Below, one piece after another: positions 1-7,629 of a DNA stretch of 64,000 nt (the stretch's first letter is position 1; every line of letters begins with the position of its first letter). This stretch comes from Streptosporangium sandarakinum (GTDB taxonomy: Bacteria; Actinomycetota; Actinomycetes; Streptosporangiales; Streptosporangiaceae). Position numbers and translations under genes: made by a program. The stretch spans positions 1,364,001 to 1,428,000 of the forward strand of contig NZ_JACCCO010000003.1 of assembly GCF_013409935.1 (NCBI RefSeq), given 5' to 3'. A model generated the notes under the pieces. It did no database searches. It saw only the letters and a list, made by a program, of their open reading frames with translations, and was not told the origin of the DNA.

Positions 1-594
1 CTGCGCCGCTTCTTCGCCGGAGGCCGGGCCGACGAGGAGCTTCTGCTGCGGACCGCCACGTTGCTCGGCGAGCACGGCGGCGCCGTCCCGGCGGGCGAGC
101 TGCGCGCCGTGCTGGACGTCGGCCCCACCCGGCTCACCCGGGTGGTGAACCTGCTGGAGAAGGTCGGCGCGGTCGAGATCACCACCGAGGGCGACGTGCG
201 CGTCGTCCCCGGCGGGCCGGAGCCGAAGGAGGCGACGGCGCGGGCCGTCGAGATCGACGACACCCGCCGCCGCATCGACGAGTCCCGCATCGACATGATG
301 CGCGGCTACGCCGAGACGACCGGCTGCCGCCGCCGGTTCCTGCTGGAGTACTTCGGCGAGCCGTACGAGCGCGCCTGCGGCGCGTGCGACACCTGCCGGG
401 AGGGCGCGCCCGCCGGGTCCGAGCCCAGCGACTCCTTCGCCATGCACGCCAAGGTGCGCCACAGCTCCTGGGGCGACGGCATGGTGATGAGCAGGGAGAG
501 CGACCGCATCACCGTGCTGTTCGACGAGGTCGGGTACAAGACCCTCCTCCTGGAGGCGGTCGAGCGCGAGGGCCTGCTGACGGCGGCCCGCTGA
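1..594 (+). CDS. recQ: ATP-dependent DNA helicase RecQ family, 3' end
   Basis: The frame is open from base 1, so this is the last 197 residues of a longer gene and the helicase motor lies outside the window. A winged-helix-like stretch comes first (about residues 20-60). It is followed by the RecQ-type zinc cluster, one Cys in a CRRRFLLEYFGEPYE context and then C-G-A-C-D-T-C, about residues 110-136. The basic and aromatic tail after it (SWGDGMV, ITVLFDEVGYKTL) is what I associate with actinobacterial RecQ-like proteins. The family unwinds DNA in recombination and repair. The gene ends 8 bp before a convergent methyltransferase gene. The family call rests on the zinc cluster and its context only. 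Confidence 0.8.
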   Translation: MRRFFAGGRADEELLLRTATLLGEHGGAVPAGELRAVLDVGPTRLTRVVNLLEKVGAVEITTEGDVRVVPGGPEPKEATARAVEIDDTRRRIDESRIDMMRGYAETTGCRRRFLLEYFGEPYERACGACDTCREGAPAGSEPSDSFAMHAKVRHSSWGDGMVMSRESDRITVLFDEVGYKTLLLEAVEREGLLTAAR

Positions 595-602
595 CGGGCG
601 GG

Positions 603-1421
603 TCAGCCCGTCTTGCGGGCCACCCCGGCCATCGTCCAGGTCCTGGTGGGGCGCCGCGCGGCGAGCGGGTTGTCGGGACGCCAGTGGCGGGCGTACACGA
701 AGCCCGGCTCCACCAGCTCCATGCCGTCGAAGAAGCGCAGCACCTCGCGGCGCGTGCGCGCGGCCCGCTCGCCGTAGCGGCTGAGGACCCTGCGGTAGAC
801 CGCGGTGATCGGGTCGGCCACCTCGGGGTGGTCGTCGAAGACGGCGTGGGCGATGACGAGGTGACTGCCGACCGCCAGCGAGTCGCGCAGCAGCGCCACG
901 CTCTTGTGCGGGTCGTCCTCGTCGGGGATGAACTGGAGCGCGTTGGTGATCAGGACGGCCGTCGGCCGGTCGGGGTCGATGAGCGCCCGCAGCTCCGGGT
1001 CGGCCATCAGCTCGTCCTGGTGGAGGACGTCGCCCCGGACGACGGCGGTGGCGTCGTCGGTGGCCAGCAGCGCCCTGCCGTGGGAGAGCGCGACCGGGTC
1101 GTCGGCGACGTAGACCACGCGGGCCCCGGGGGCGACCGAGCGGGCGACCTGGTGGACGTTCTCCCGGGTGGGCAGGCCCCAGCCGAGGGCGAGGAACTGG
1201 TCGATCCCCTCGTGGGCCAGGTGACGCACCACCCGGCCGAGGAACGCCTCGGTCTCCTCGACCATGTTCCTGATCTCCGGGGCGATCGCCAGGATCTGCT
1301 CGGCGGCCTCCCGGTCGGCCGCGAAGTTGTCCTTGCCGCCGAGGATGTAGTCCAGCATCCGGGCGACGTTGGGTGTGCTCGTGTCCAGCCGCGGTGGCGG
1401 ACGCCGGTCCGTGCCGTTCAT
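603..1421 (-). CDS. SAM-dependent methyltransferase, DUF574 (Methyltransf_19) family
   Basis: The 272-residue product has the DUF574 hallmarks: an N-terminal TPNVARMLDYILGGKDNF block, a glycine-rich SAM-binding stretch (FLALGWGLPTRENVHQVA) and an acidic VVYVADDPVALSHGRALL strand. This family is abundant in actinomycetes and mostly uncharacterised, so the substrate is unknown. The ATG at 1421 is preceded by GGAGG six bases upstream, so I prefer it to the upstream in-frame start at 1457. It is followed, convergently, by the RecQ end. It lies 102 bp downstream of an ATP-binding protein gene on the same strand. Confidence 0.85.
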   Translation of the reverse strand: MNGTDRRPPPRLDTSTPNVARMLDYILGGKDNFAADREAAEQILAIAPEIRNMVEETEAFLGRVVRHLAHEGIDQFLALGWGLPTRENVHQVARSVAPGARVVYVADDPVALSHGRALLATDDATAVVRGDVLHQDELMADPELRALIDPDRPTAVLITNALQFIPDEDDPHKSVALLRDSLAVGSHLVIAHAVFDDHPEVADPITAVYRRVLSRYGERAARTRREVLRFFDGMELVEPGFVYARHWRPDNPLAARRPTRTWTMAGVARKTG

Positions 1422-1523
1422 GTCACCTCCCTCGTCGCCTGTGAGGGTAGAGAACACCGGCGGAGAAGGATAGACATCGGCGAGTGGACAAAAAGAGAAA
1501 TATTCTTATTTTTCCGCCGCGGC

Positions 1524-2099
1524 TCAGCGGCACGCCTCCAGGCGCCGGGCGGTCCCGCCGGGAAGGGCGAACGACGCCCACACGGCCTTGCCGCTGGTCT
1601 CCAGCGGGGCCCATCCCCACGTCTCGCAGATCCCCTGCACGACCTGCAGGCCGCGGCCGCTCTCGGCCTCGTGGTCCGGCTCGCGCAGCCGGGGGCCCTC
1701 GTCGCGGGGGTCGGTGACCGCGCACAGCACCGCGCGCTCGGTGTGGCAGACGACGACCCGGACGTCGTGGAACGGCCGGGCGCGGGCATCTCCCCGCAGC
1801 CCGTGCCGCATCGCGTTGGTGACCAGCTCCGACACCACCACGGAGGCGTCGTCGACCAGGGGTTCGAGCTCCCAGGACACCAGCGCGGCCGCGGCGAACT
1901 CCCGCGCGGTGCGGGCCGCCCAGCGATCGTGGGACAGTCCGCGCGCGGCCAGGCGGAGCTGCCCGGCCGGGACCTCGGCGCCGGACCAGGGGGGTGGGCC
2001 GCCCGGGGGAAGGATGCGGCCGAGGAGGGACAGCCACCGCTCCCATCCGCCGGTCTCGGACCGGAGGGAGGGGGCGGGGTGCGTGGGGTGACCAGTCAT
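1524..2099 (-). CDS. GHKL ATPase, anti-sigma-factor/regulatory kinase-like
   Basis: The 191-residue protein has the HATPase_c fold of RsbW/SpoIIAB-like proteins. The N box is SELVTNAMRHG (about residue 100) and the later glycine box is SGRGLQVVQG. In Streptomyces, genes of this type sit beside a DUF397 gene and a helix-turn-helix gene (WhiJ-like loci), as here across a 158-bp divergent promoter region. The ATG at 2099 was chosen because the N-terminal extension in the longer frame is Cys/Thr-rich and non-family-like. The ribosome site (AAGGT) is weak. The target is unknown. Confidence 0.8.
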   Translation of the reverse strand: MTGHPTHPAPSLRSETGGWERWLSLLGRILPPGGPPPWSGAEVPAGQLRLAARGLSHDRWAARTAREFAAAALVSWELEPLVDDASVVVSELVTNAMRHGLRGDARARPFHDVRVVVCHTERAVLCAVTDPRDEGPRLREPDHEAESGRGLQVVQGICETWGWAPLETSGKAVWASFALPGGTARRLEACR

Positions 2100-2168
2100 C
2101 TGTGACCTTGGGATGCGTGGCGTTCGCGTAACAAGCGCAATGCGAATAGCTATATTGCCCATGAGTGT

Positions 2169-2206
2169 TGTGCATAAGCAAGTACAGATGCACGTGCAGA
2201 TGCACA
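2169..2206. promoter_or_regulatory. Cluster of GTGCA/TGCAC half-sites in the WhiJ-type divergent region
   Basis: Four copies of GTGCA or its complement lie within 38 bp: GTGCAT at 2170-2175, ATGCAC at 2188-2193, GTGCAG at 2194-2199 and ATGCAC at 2200-2205. The last part contains the direct repeat CAGATGCAC twice. The stretch is AT-richer than its surroundings and lies between the GHKL ATPase gene and the DUF397/helix-turn-helix pair. It is a plausible operator for the nearby regulator, which is inference. Confidence 0.4.
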
Positions 2207-2257
2207 AAGCTCTATGATCGAGGCGTTTCTTCCCTGTGGTTCCCGTGAGAGGCGAGG

Positions 2258-2503
2258 ATGAACGAGCAGCTCAACGGCGTCTCGGCGGCCCTGCTGGCCG
2301 GAGCGGTGTGGCGCAAGAGCCGGTTCAGCAACCCCAGTGGCAACTGCGTCGAACTGGCTCCCCTGCCCGGCGGCGCGGTCGCCGTGCGCAACTCCCGCGA
2401 CCCCGACGGGCCGGCCCTGGTCTACACCCGGAACGACCTCGACGCCTTCGTCAGGGGAGTGAAGGGCGGGGATTTCGACGACCTTATTGTCACGATTGGT
2501 TGA
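2258..2503 (+). CDS. DUF397 domain small protein
   Basis: This 81-residue protein shows the DUF397 signature: W(R/K)KS-x-x-S-NP-G-NCVE, then VAVRNSRDPDGPAL, and a short acidic C-terminus. DUF397 proteins occur in large numbers in actinomycetes and are usually paired with a WhiJ-like helix-turn-helix regulator. The following gene, starting 108 bp downstream, is exactly such a regulator. GAGG lies 5 bases before the ATG. By analogy with the WhiJ/BldB loci it may modulate the DNA-binding partner. Nothing in the sequence identifies a catalytic role. Confidence 0.9.
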   Translation: MNEQLNGVSAALLAGAVWRKSRFSNPSGNCVELAPLPGGAVAVRNSRDPDGPALVYTRNDLDAFVRGVKGGDFDDLIVTIG

Positions 2504-2611
2504 AGAATAAAATTCGCTGTGGCCGGGAACGAGTGATCGGAGTACGGTGAAGGCTCGCGACGGCCACAAAGAGTGGGCGGGGGGTCGCGTTCCGCGCACG
2601 AAGGACTGCTG

Positions 2612-3517
2612 ATGACCATACCTCGCGCCGACGGCGAACCGGCCGTTCCGATCCCCATCGCCGCGCCGAGGGGCAGCTCGACGGTTCTCCGGATCATGCT
2701 CGGCGCCCAGCTACGCCGGCTCCGGGAGGGCCGCGGCATCACCCTGGAGGAGGCCGGCCACGCCATCCGCGCCTCCCATTCGAAGATCAGCCGGATGGAG
2801 CTCGGCCGGGTGAGCTTCCGGGTCCGCGACGTCGCCGACCTGCTCACCATGTACGGCGTGACCGACGACGACGAGCGCCGGCCCCTGCTCTCCCTCGTCG
2901 AGCGGGCCAACCAGACCGGCTGGTGGCACAACTACAACGACGTCCTGCCGAACTGGTTCGAGACCTACGTCGGCCTGGAGGAGTCGGCCTCCGGCATCCG
3001 CAACTACGAGGTCCAGTTCGTGCCCGGCCTGCTGCAGAGCGAGGACTACGCGCGGGCCGTGATCCTGCTCGGCTTCCCCGCCGCGGGCGAGGAGGAGCTG
3101 GAGCGCCGGGTACGGCTGCGCATGGCGCGCCAGCGGGTGCTGCGCGGCTCCGACCCGCCCCACCTGTGGGCGGTGCTGGACGAGGCGGTGCTGCGCCGCC
3201 CGCTCGGCGGGGCCGAGGTGATGCGCGGCCAGATCGACCACATCCTGGCAGCCCTGGAGCTGCCGAACGTGACGGTGCAGATCGTGCCGTTCAGCGTCGG
3301 CGGCCACGCCGCGGCCGGCGGGCCCTTCAGCATCCTGCGCTTCGCCCAGCCCGACCTGCCGGACATCGTCTACCTGGAGCAGCTCACCAGCGCTGTCTAC
3401 CTGGAGAAGCGCGACGAGGTGGAGCGCTACATCGAGGTGATGGAGCGGCTCTGCATCGAGGCCGAGCCGGCCTCGCGCACCCCCGAGATCCTCGGGCGGA
3501 TCCGCGACGAGCTCTGA
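2612..3517 (+). CDS. WhiJ-like helix-turn-helix regulator (XRE N-terminus, DUF5753)
   Basis: The 301-residue product begins with an XRE-type helix-turn-helix at about residues 30-85 (LGAQLRRLREGRGITLEEAGHAIRASHSKISRMELG). It continues with the DUF5753 sensor/partner domain, marked by YEVQFVPGLLQSEDYARAV and VQIVPFSVGGHAAAGGPFSILRF. The ATG at 2612 has AAGGA nine bases upstream; the longer frame adds an implausible leader. It forms a pair with the DUF397 gene and is divergent from the GHKL ATPase gene. Related Streptomyces loci affect development and antibiotic production. The ligand and targets are unknown. A hairpin follows the stop. Confidence 0.88.
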   Translation: MTIPRADGEPAVPIPIAAPRGSSTVLRIMLGAQLRRLREGRGITLEEAGHAIRASHSKISRMELGRVSFRVRDVADLLTMYGVTDDDERRPLLSLVERANQTGWWHNYNDVLPNWFETYVGLEESASGIRNYEVQFVPGLLQSEDYARAVILLGFPAAGEEELERRVRLRMARQRVLRGSDPPHLWAVLDEAVLRRPLGGAEVMRGQIDHILAALELPNVTVQIVPFSVGGHAAAGGPFSILRFAQPDLPDIVYLEQLTSAVYLEKRDEVERYIEVMERLCIEAEPASRTPEILGRIRDEL

Positions 3518-3521
3518 CGGC

Positions 3522-3551
3522 CCGCCGCCCGCCCGCGCGGACGGGCGGCGG
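3522..3551. terminator. GC hairpin between convergent genes
   Basis: A perfect 10-bp stem (3522-3531 with 3542-3551) around a 10-base loop lies in the 49-bp space between the regulator (plus strand) and the serine hydrolase (minus strand). There is no T tract. It probably serves as a shared terminator. Confidence 0.55.
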
Positions 3552-3566
3552 AACCGCACCGGAGCA

Positions 3567-4817
3567 TCAGAGGTACTTCGCGAACAGGTCCGTCGTCGGC
3601 CAGCTCGTCACCTTGACGGCGTTCATCTGCGGGCTGAGCACGTCGAAGTCGAGCGTGCCCGTCTCCTCCCGCCGGTTGAACAGGGCCGCGTAGGTGAAGC
3701 CGTTCTGCAGCCGGGCCAGGTAGGTGTAGGTGCCCGGCATGCTGCCCGCGTGCCAGGTGTTGAGGTGGCCGGTGACCTGGCGGACGTACCAGCCGGCGCC
3801 GTACCACCAGCCGTCGCCGCTGACGCCGATCTCCGGCTTGGCGAACATCCGGGAGATCGACGTGGAGTTCAGCACCGTTCCGGCGGCGTCGAAGACGCGG
3901 GCGAACCGCACGAGGTCCACCGCCGAGGCCACCCAGCCGCCGTTGGCGTCATGGTTGGGCACGTTGAACCCGCCGTACTGGTACGGCACCACGGTGCCGG
4001 AGTCGTCCAGCACCGTCTTGCGGGTGTACTGCGAGGCGTAGGACACCTCGCCCGGCAGCGCCTCCGACCGCAGGCTGCGGCCGATCCGCATCCGGGTGAC
4101 CCCCGCCGGGGCGAGCAGCGTCTGGCGGACGTAGGACTCGTAGTCCATGCCGGAGACCTTCTCGACGATCCGGCCGAGCAGCAGGTAGCCGTAGTTGCTG
4201 TAGGCCATCTTCGAGCCCGGGTCGAAGTCCAGCGGCCGTCCGGTGGCGTAGCGGACGATGTCGTCCTGGCTGATCGGCAGCGGCACGTCCAGCGCGGCGG
4301 AGATCGCGTGGTCCTGCCAGAGCTGGTCGCCCGAGGCGTCCCGGTCCCAGCCGCCGAGGTGCTGCAGCAGGCGCAGCACGGTCACCTGGGCGAGCCTGGG
4401 GTCGGCGGTGGCCGACAGGCCCAGCAGCGTGGTGACCGGGGCCGACAGGCTCAGCCTGCCGTCCTGGACCAGCCGCATGATCGCGGTGGCCGTGATGTGC
4501 TTGCTCAGGCTCGCGATGCGGAACAGCGAGGTCGGGGTCGTCTGCGGGACGTAGCGTGAGCCGTCCGAGTAGGTGTATCCGCGGGCCAGCACGAGCTTGC
4601 CGTACTTGGTGATCGCGAGTTGCGCGCTGGAGATGCCCCGTTCCTTGACGAAGGTCTTCATCACGTCGTCGAACCCGGCCAGCGAGGAGGGGGCGGTGCC
4701 GGAGACCGTGACTCCCGGCAGGAGGGGAGCCGCCAGGGCGGGCCGGGCGCCCAGCGCGAGGGCGGGCAGCGCCCCCGCGCCCACCCTGAGCAGGTTCCGG
4801 CGGCTGAGCGTCGTCAC
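3567..4817 (-). CDS. Tat-exported serine hydrolase, class C beta-lactamase/esterase family
   Basis: The 416-residue protein starts with a twin-arginine signal (SRRNLLR at 5-11, then a hydrophobic stretch and an ALA-A cleavage region near residue 29). The catalytic SxxK is S103-L-S-K106, and the class C/DD-peptidase YxN motif is Y206-S-N. A late HAGSMPG motif replaces the usual HTG/KTG box. The family includes DD-peptidases, esterases and beta-lactamases, so the substrate cannot be named. It would act outside the membrane. It diverges from a LysR gene across 262 bp, the classic arrangement for a LysR target. Confidence 0.88.
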   Translation of the reverse strand: MTTLSRRNLLRVGAGALPALALGARPALAAPLLPGVTVSGTAPSSLAGFDDVMKTFVKERGISSAQLAITKYGKLVLARGYTYSDGSRYVPQTTPTSLFRIASLSKHITATAIMRLVQDGRLSLSAPVTTLLGLSATADPRLAQVTVLRLLQHLGGWDRDASGDQLWQDHAISAALDVPLPISQDDIVRYATGRPLDFDPGSKMAYSNYGYLLLGRIVEKVSGMDYESYVRQTLLAPAGVTRMRIGRSLRSEALPGEVSYASQYTRKTVLDDSGTVVPYQYGGFNVPNHDANGGWVASAVDLVRFARVFDAAGTVLNSTSISRMFAKPEIGVSGDGWWYGAGWYVRQVTGHLNTWHAGSMPGTYTYLARLQNGFTYAALFNRREETGTLDFDVLSPQMNAVKVTSWPTTDLFAKYL

Positions 4818-5079
4818 TTTCTGGCCTCCAGCATCGGTTTACTTCAGGAAGATCAGCATCTTACGGACATTTCCTGGAAGTGATCTCTGGTTCGCCCGGG
4901 TACGGCGGGCGCCGGAGGGCCGCGTGCCGTGTCCGCCCGCGCGCGGCGGCCGGGCCGGACACCGAGCCGTCGAAGGCCGACGACCGGCCGTGCCCGCCCG
5001 CGCGGCGGCCGGGCGGCCACCTGCGGTCGCGCGCCCGGCGGGCGGGGCCGGCCGTACGGCCGCGCGTAGCATCGCTGGT
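4818..5079. promoter_or_regulatory. Divergent promoter region, serine hydrolase / LysR
   Basis: This 262-bp space carries both promoters. Next to the hydrolase gene is an imperfect inverted repeat, CTTCAGGAA near 4840 and TTCCTGGAAG near 4871, separated by about 22 bp. That is a possible LysR site. The half nearer the LysR gene is very GC-rich and shows no clear element. The promoters themselves are not resolved. Confidence 0.35.
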
Positions 5080-6045
5080 GTGGAGCTGTTCCACCTGCGC
5101 TACTTCGTCGCCGTCGCCGAGCAGCTCAGCTTCTCGGGGGCGGCGCGGCGGCTGCACATGGCCGCCTCGCCGCTGAGCCGCCGGGTGCGCGACCTGGAAC
5201 ACGAGCTCGGCGCCGCGCTGTTCGAGCGCGACTCCCACCACGTCCGCCTCACCGAGGCGGGCGCGACGCTGCTGCCCATCGCCCGGGACATCCTGGCCCG
5301 CGCCGACGACATCCCGTGGCGGCTGAGCCGGGTGTCCGCCGGCGGGCGCGACGTCGTCCTCGTCGGCGTCCCACCGGGACTGCACGAGAGCCTGCGGGAG
5401 GGGCTGCGCACCCTGGAACGCCGGCTCGCCGGGTGGTACGACCTCAGGCGCTGGCCGGGCGGCAGCGAGGACCTGGCGCGGGCGGTGGCCCGGGGCGAGC
5501 TGACGGCGGCGTTCGTCCGGCTGCCGGTGCGCGGCCCGGAGGCGGCGGCGCTGGAGGTGCTGGAGGTGCTCACCGAGCCGCTGGGGGCGGTGCTCCCGGC
5601 CGCGGAGTTCGGCTCGCGCACCTCGGTCTCGCTCGCCGAGCTGAGGGACCACGCCTACGTCGTGGCCGCCCCCGGACTGGCGCCCGCCTATTTCGACCGG
5701 CTGGACCGAGAGCTGTCCGAGGCGGGAATAAAACAGCGAATCCGCCTGAAAACCGGGGACTACACCGGCACCGGGGAAATAGTGGCGCAGGGCTCGGCGT
5801 TCTCCGTCTCCATACTGGGCGAGCGGACCGCCATGCGCAGGTACCGCCACGAGGACACGGTGCTCCTGCCCTTCTCGGACTTCGATCCTTCCCTGGTCAC
5901 GGGGCTCGTCTGGCGCGCCGACCGGTACGCCGCCGACCCGGCGCTGCGCCGTCTCGTCGCGCGGGCGAAAGAGATGACCGGGCTCGGCGAACCCTTTCGG
6001 AGCCGCCGTGTGATCCGTTTCCCGAAAGCGCCCCCCGCGGCGTGA
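5080..6045 (+). CDS. LysR-family transcriptional regulator
   Basis: The 321-residue protein has a standard LysR winged helix-turn-helix at residues 1-60 (MELFHLRYFVAVAEQLSFSG, then AASPLSRRVRDLE) and a substrate-binding-type effector domain from about residue 90. I chose the GTG at 5080 because the protein then begins exactly at the conserved family N-terminus; the longer upstream frame is non-family sequence. It is divergent from the exported serine hydrolase, its most likely target. The stop codon lies inside a hairpin that probably terminates transcription. The effector is unknown. Confidence 0.88.
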   Translation: MELFHLRYFVAVAEQLSFSGAARRLHMAASPLSRRVRDLEHELGAALFERDSHHVRLTEAGATLLPIARDILARADDIPWRLSRVSAGGRDVVLVGVPPGLHESLREGLRTLERRLAGWYDLRRWPGGSEDLARAVARGELTAAFVRLPVRGPEAAALEVLEVLTEPLGAVLPAAEFGSRTSVSLAELRDHAYVVAAPGLAPAYFDRLDRELSEAGIKQRIRLKTGDYTGTGEIVAQGSAFSVSILGERTAMRRYRHEDTVLLPFSDFDPSLVTGLVWRADRYAADPALRRLVARAKEMTGLGEPFRSRRVIRFPKAPPAA

Positions 6046-6063
6046 CCGCGGCGGTCACACCGC
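6037..6063 (+). terminator. Intrinsic terminator of the LysR gene
   Basis: A 12-bp stem with one mismatch (6037-6048 with 6052-6063) and a 3-base loop is followed by CTTTTCC. The stop codon of the LysR gene (6043-6045) is part of the left arm. Confidence 0.6.
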
Positions 6064-6177
6064 CTTTTCCGTATCGGTCGGGCCAATAGTTCGCCTGGCT
6101 AAGTATCGGCGGGTAATTTGAATAGGAGAGAAATACGCAGAACACTTCACGGGTGCGTGCGCCCGTCGGGAGCCGCA

Positions 6178-7599
6178 ATGCCTGAGCCGAAGAACCACAC
6201 CGGCGCCGCCACGCCGCGGCGGGCGCCCGAGCCGGAGAACCCCGCCGTCACCGCCACGCCGCCGCGGGAGCCGTCCGCCGCCCCGCCTCGGGAGCCGTCC
6301 GGGCCGTCGGCGGGGGAGCCGTCCGGGCCGCTGGCGGGGGTGCGGGTCATCGACCTGTCCACCGTCGTCATGGGCCCGTACGCCGCCCAGATCCTCGGCG
6401 ACCTCGGGGCGGACGTCATCAGGATCGAGCCGCCGCGGGACACCGCCCGCAACGGCACCGTCCACCGCACCCCGGGCATGACGTCGCTGTACCTCAACGT
6501 CAACCGCAACAAGCGCAGCGTCCGCCTCGACCTCAAGGACGACGCCGACCGCGAGCGGGCCATGGACCTGCTCGCCACGGCCGACGTCCTGATCACGAAC
6601 ATGCGCATCGGCGCGCTGCGCCGGCTGGGCATGGACCACGAGAGCCTGCGCGGACGCTTCCCCCGGCTGGTCTACGCCCACGCCCAGGGGTTCCGCCCCG
6701 ACTCCGCCCGCGCCGGGCTGGCCGCCTACGACGAGACCATTCAGGCCGCCTCCGGCCTGATCGACGTCGCCGAGCGCGCCGCCGACATCGCGCGGCCGGT
6801 GGTGCTGCCGACCATCCTCGCCGACAAGGTCAGCGCGCTGACCATCGTCTACGCCACGCTGGCGGCGCTGGTCCACCAGCGCGCCACCGGGCAGGGCCAG
6901 CTCGTGCAGGTCCCGATGGCCGACACCATGATCGCCTTCAACCTCGTCGAGCACCTGCAGGGGCACACCTTCGAGCCGCCCCTCGCGCCGACCGGGTACG
7001 CCCCCGCCCTGAACCGGGGCCACCGGGCCCGGCCGACCAGGGACGGCCTGGCGATGGTCATCCCCTACAGCCCGCAGAACCACCGCGACCTCTTCGCCGC
7101 CGCCGGCCGGCCCGACCTCGCCGACGACCCCCGGGTCAACGGCGAGAAGATCGACGTCGTCCGGGACGGCGTCGCCCTGTCGGAGATGGTGGAGTCGGTC
7201 ACCCCGGCGCTGACCACCGCCGAGTGGGCCGAGGTCTGCGCCAAGCACAGCATCCCGTTCGGCCCGGTGCTGCGGCTGGAGGAGGCGTCCGGCGACCCCT
7301 ACGTCCGCGAGGGCCACCTGATGGACGTCGCCGAGCACCCCACCGAGGGCTCCTACCGGGTGATCGGGGTGCCGGTGGCCTTCTCCGCCACCCCGGCCTC
7401 CGTCCGGCGCCACGCGCCGCGCCCCGGTCAGGACACCGAGGAGGTGCTGGCCGAGCTGGACCGCCGCGCAGCCGCGCGGGCCCGCTCCGAGGGGACCGGT
7501 CCCACGGATGCCCGCCGTACCGGGACCCGCCGTACGGAGATCCGCCCGGCGGAGGCCTGCCCCGCGGAACCGGGGGCATCGGAAGTGTCCGAGCACTGA
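6178..7599 (+). CDS. CaiB/BaiF-type (family III) CoA-transferase
   Basis: The 473-residue protein carries the family III CoA-transferase signature LAGVRVIDLSTVVMGPYAAQILGDLGADVIRIEPP at about residues 50-85. D185 (in AAYDETIQAASG) matches the catalytic Asp that forms the aspartyl-CoA anhydride. These enzymes move CoA between carboxylic acids. The ATG at 6178 has GGAG about 6 bases upstream; the first 50 residues are Pro/Glu-rich and probably disordered. An acyl-CoA dehydrogenase gene follows 30 bp later. That pairing resembles dicarboxylate routes such as glutarate activation followed by glutaryl-CoA dehydrogenation, but the substrate is not defined here. Confidence 0.9.
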   Translation: MPEPKNHTGAATPRRAPEPENPAVTATPPREPSAAPPREPSGPSAGEPSGPLAGVRVIDLSTVVMGPYAAQILGDLGADVIRIEPPRDTARNGTVHRTPGMTSLYLNVNRNKRSVRLDLKDDADRERAMDLLATADVLITNMRIGALRRLGMDHESLRGRFPRLVYAHAQGFRPDSARAGLAAYDETIQAASGLIDVAERAADIARPVVLPTILADKVSALTIVYATLAALVHQRATGQGQLVQVPMADTMIAFNLVEHLQGHTFEPPLAPTGYAPALNRGHRARPTRDGLAMVIPYSPQNHRDLFAAAGRPDLADDPRVNGEKIDVVRDGVALSEMVESVTPALTTAEWAEVCAKHSIPFGPVLRLEEASGDPYVREGHLMDVAEHPTEGSYRVIGVPVAFSATPASVRRHAPRPGQDTEEVLAELDRRAAARARSEGTGPTDARRTGTRRTEIRPAEACPAEPGASEVSEH

Positions 7600-7629
7600 C
7601 CCCCGAACTGAAAGAGCAAGGTGATTTCC

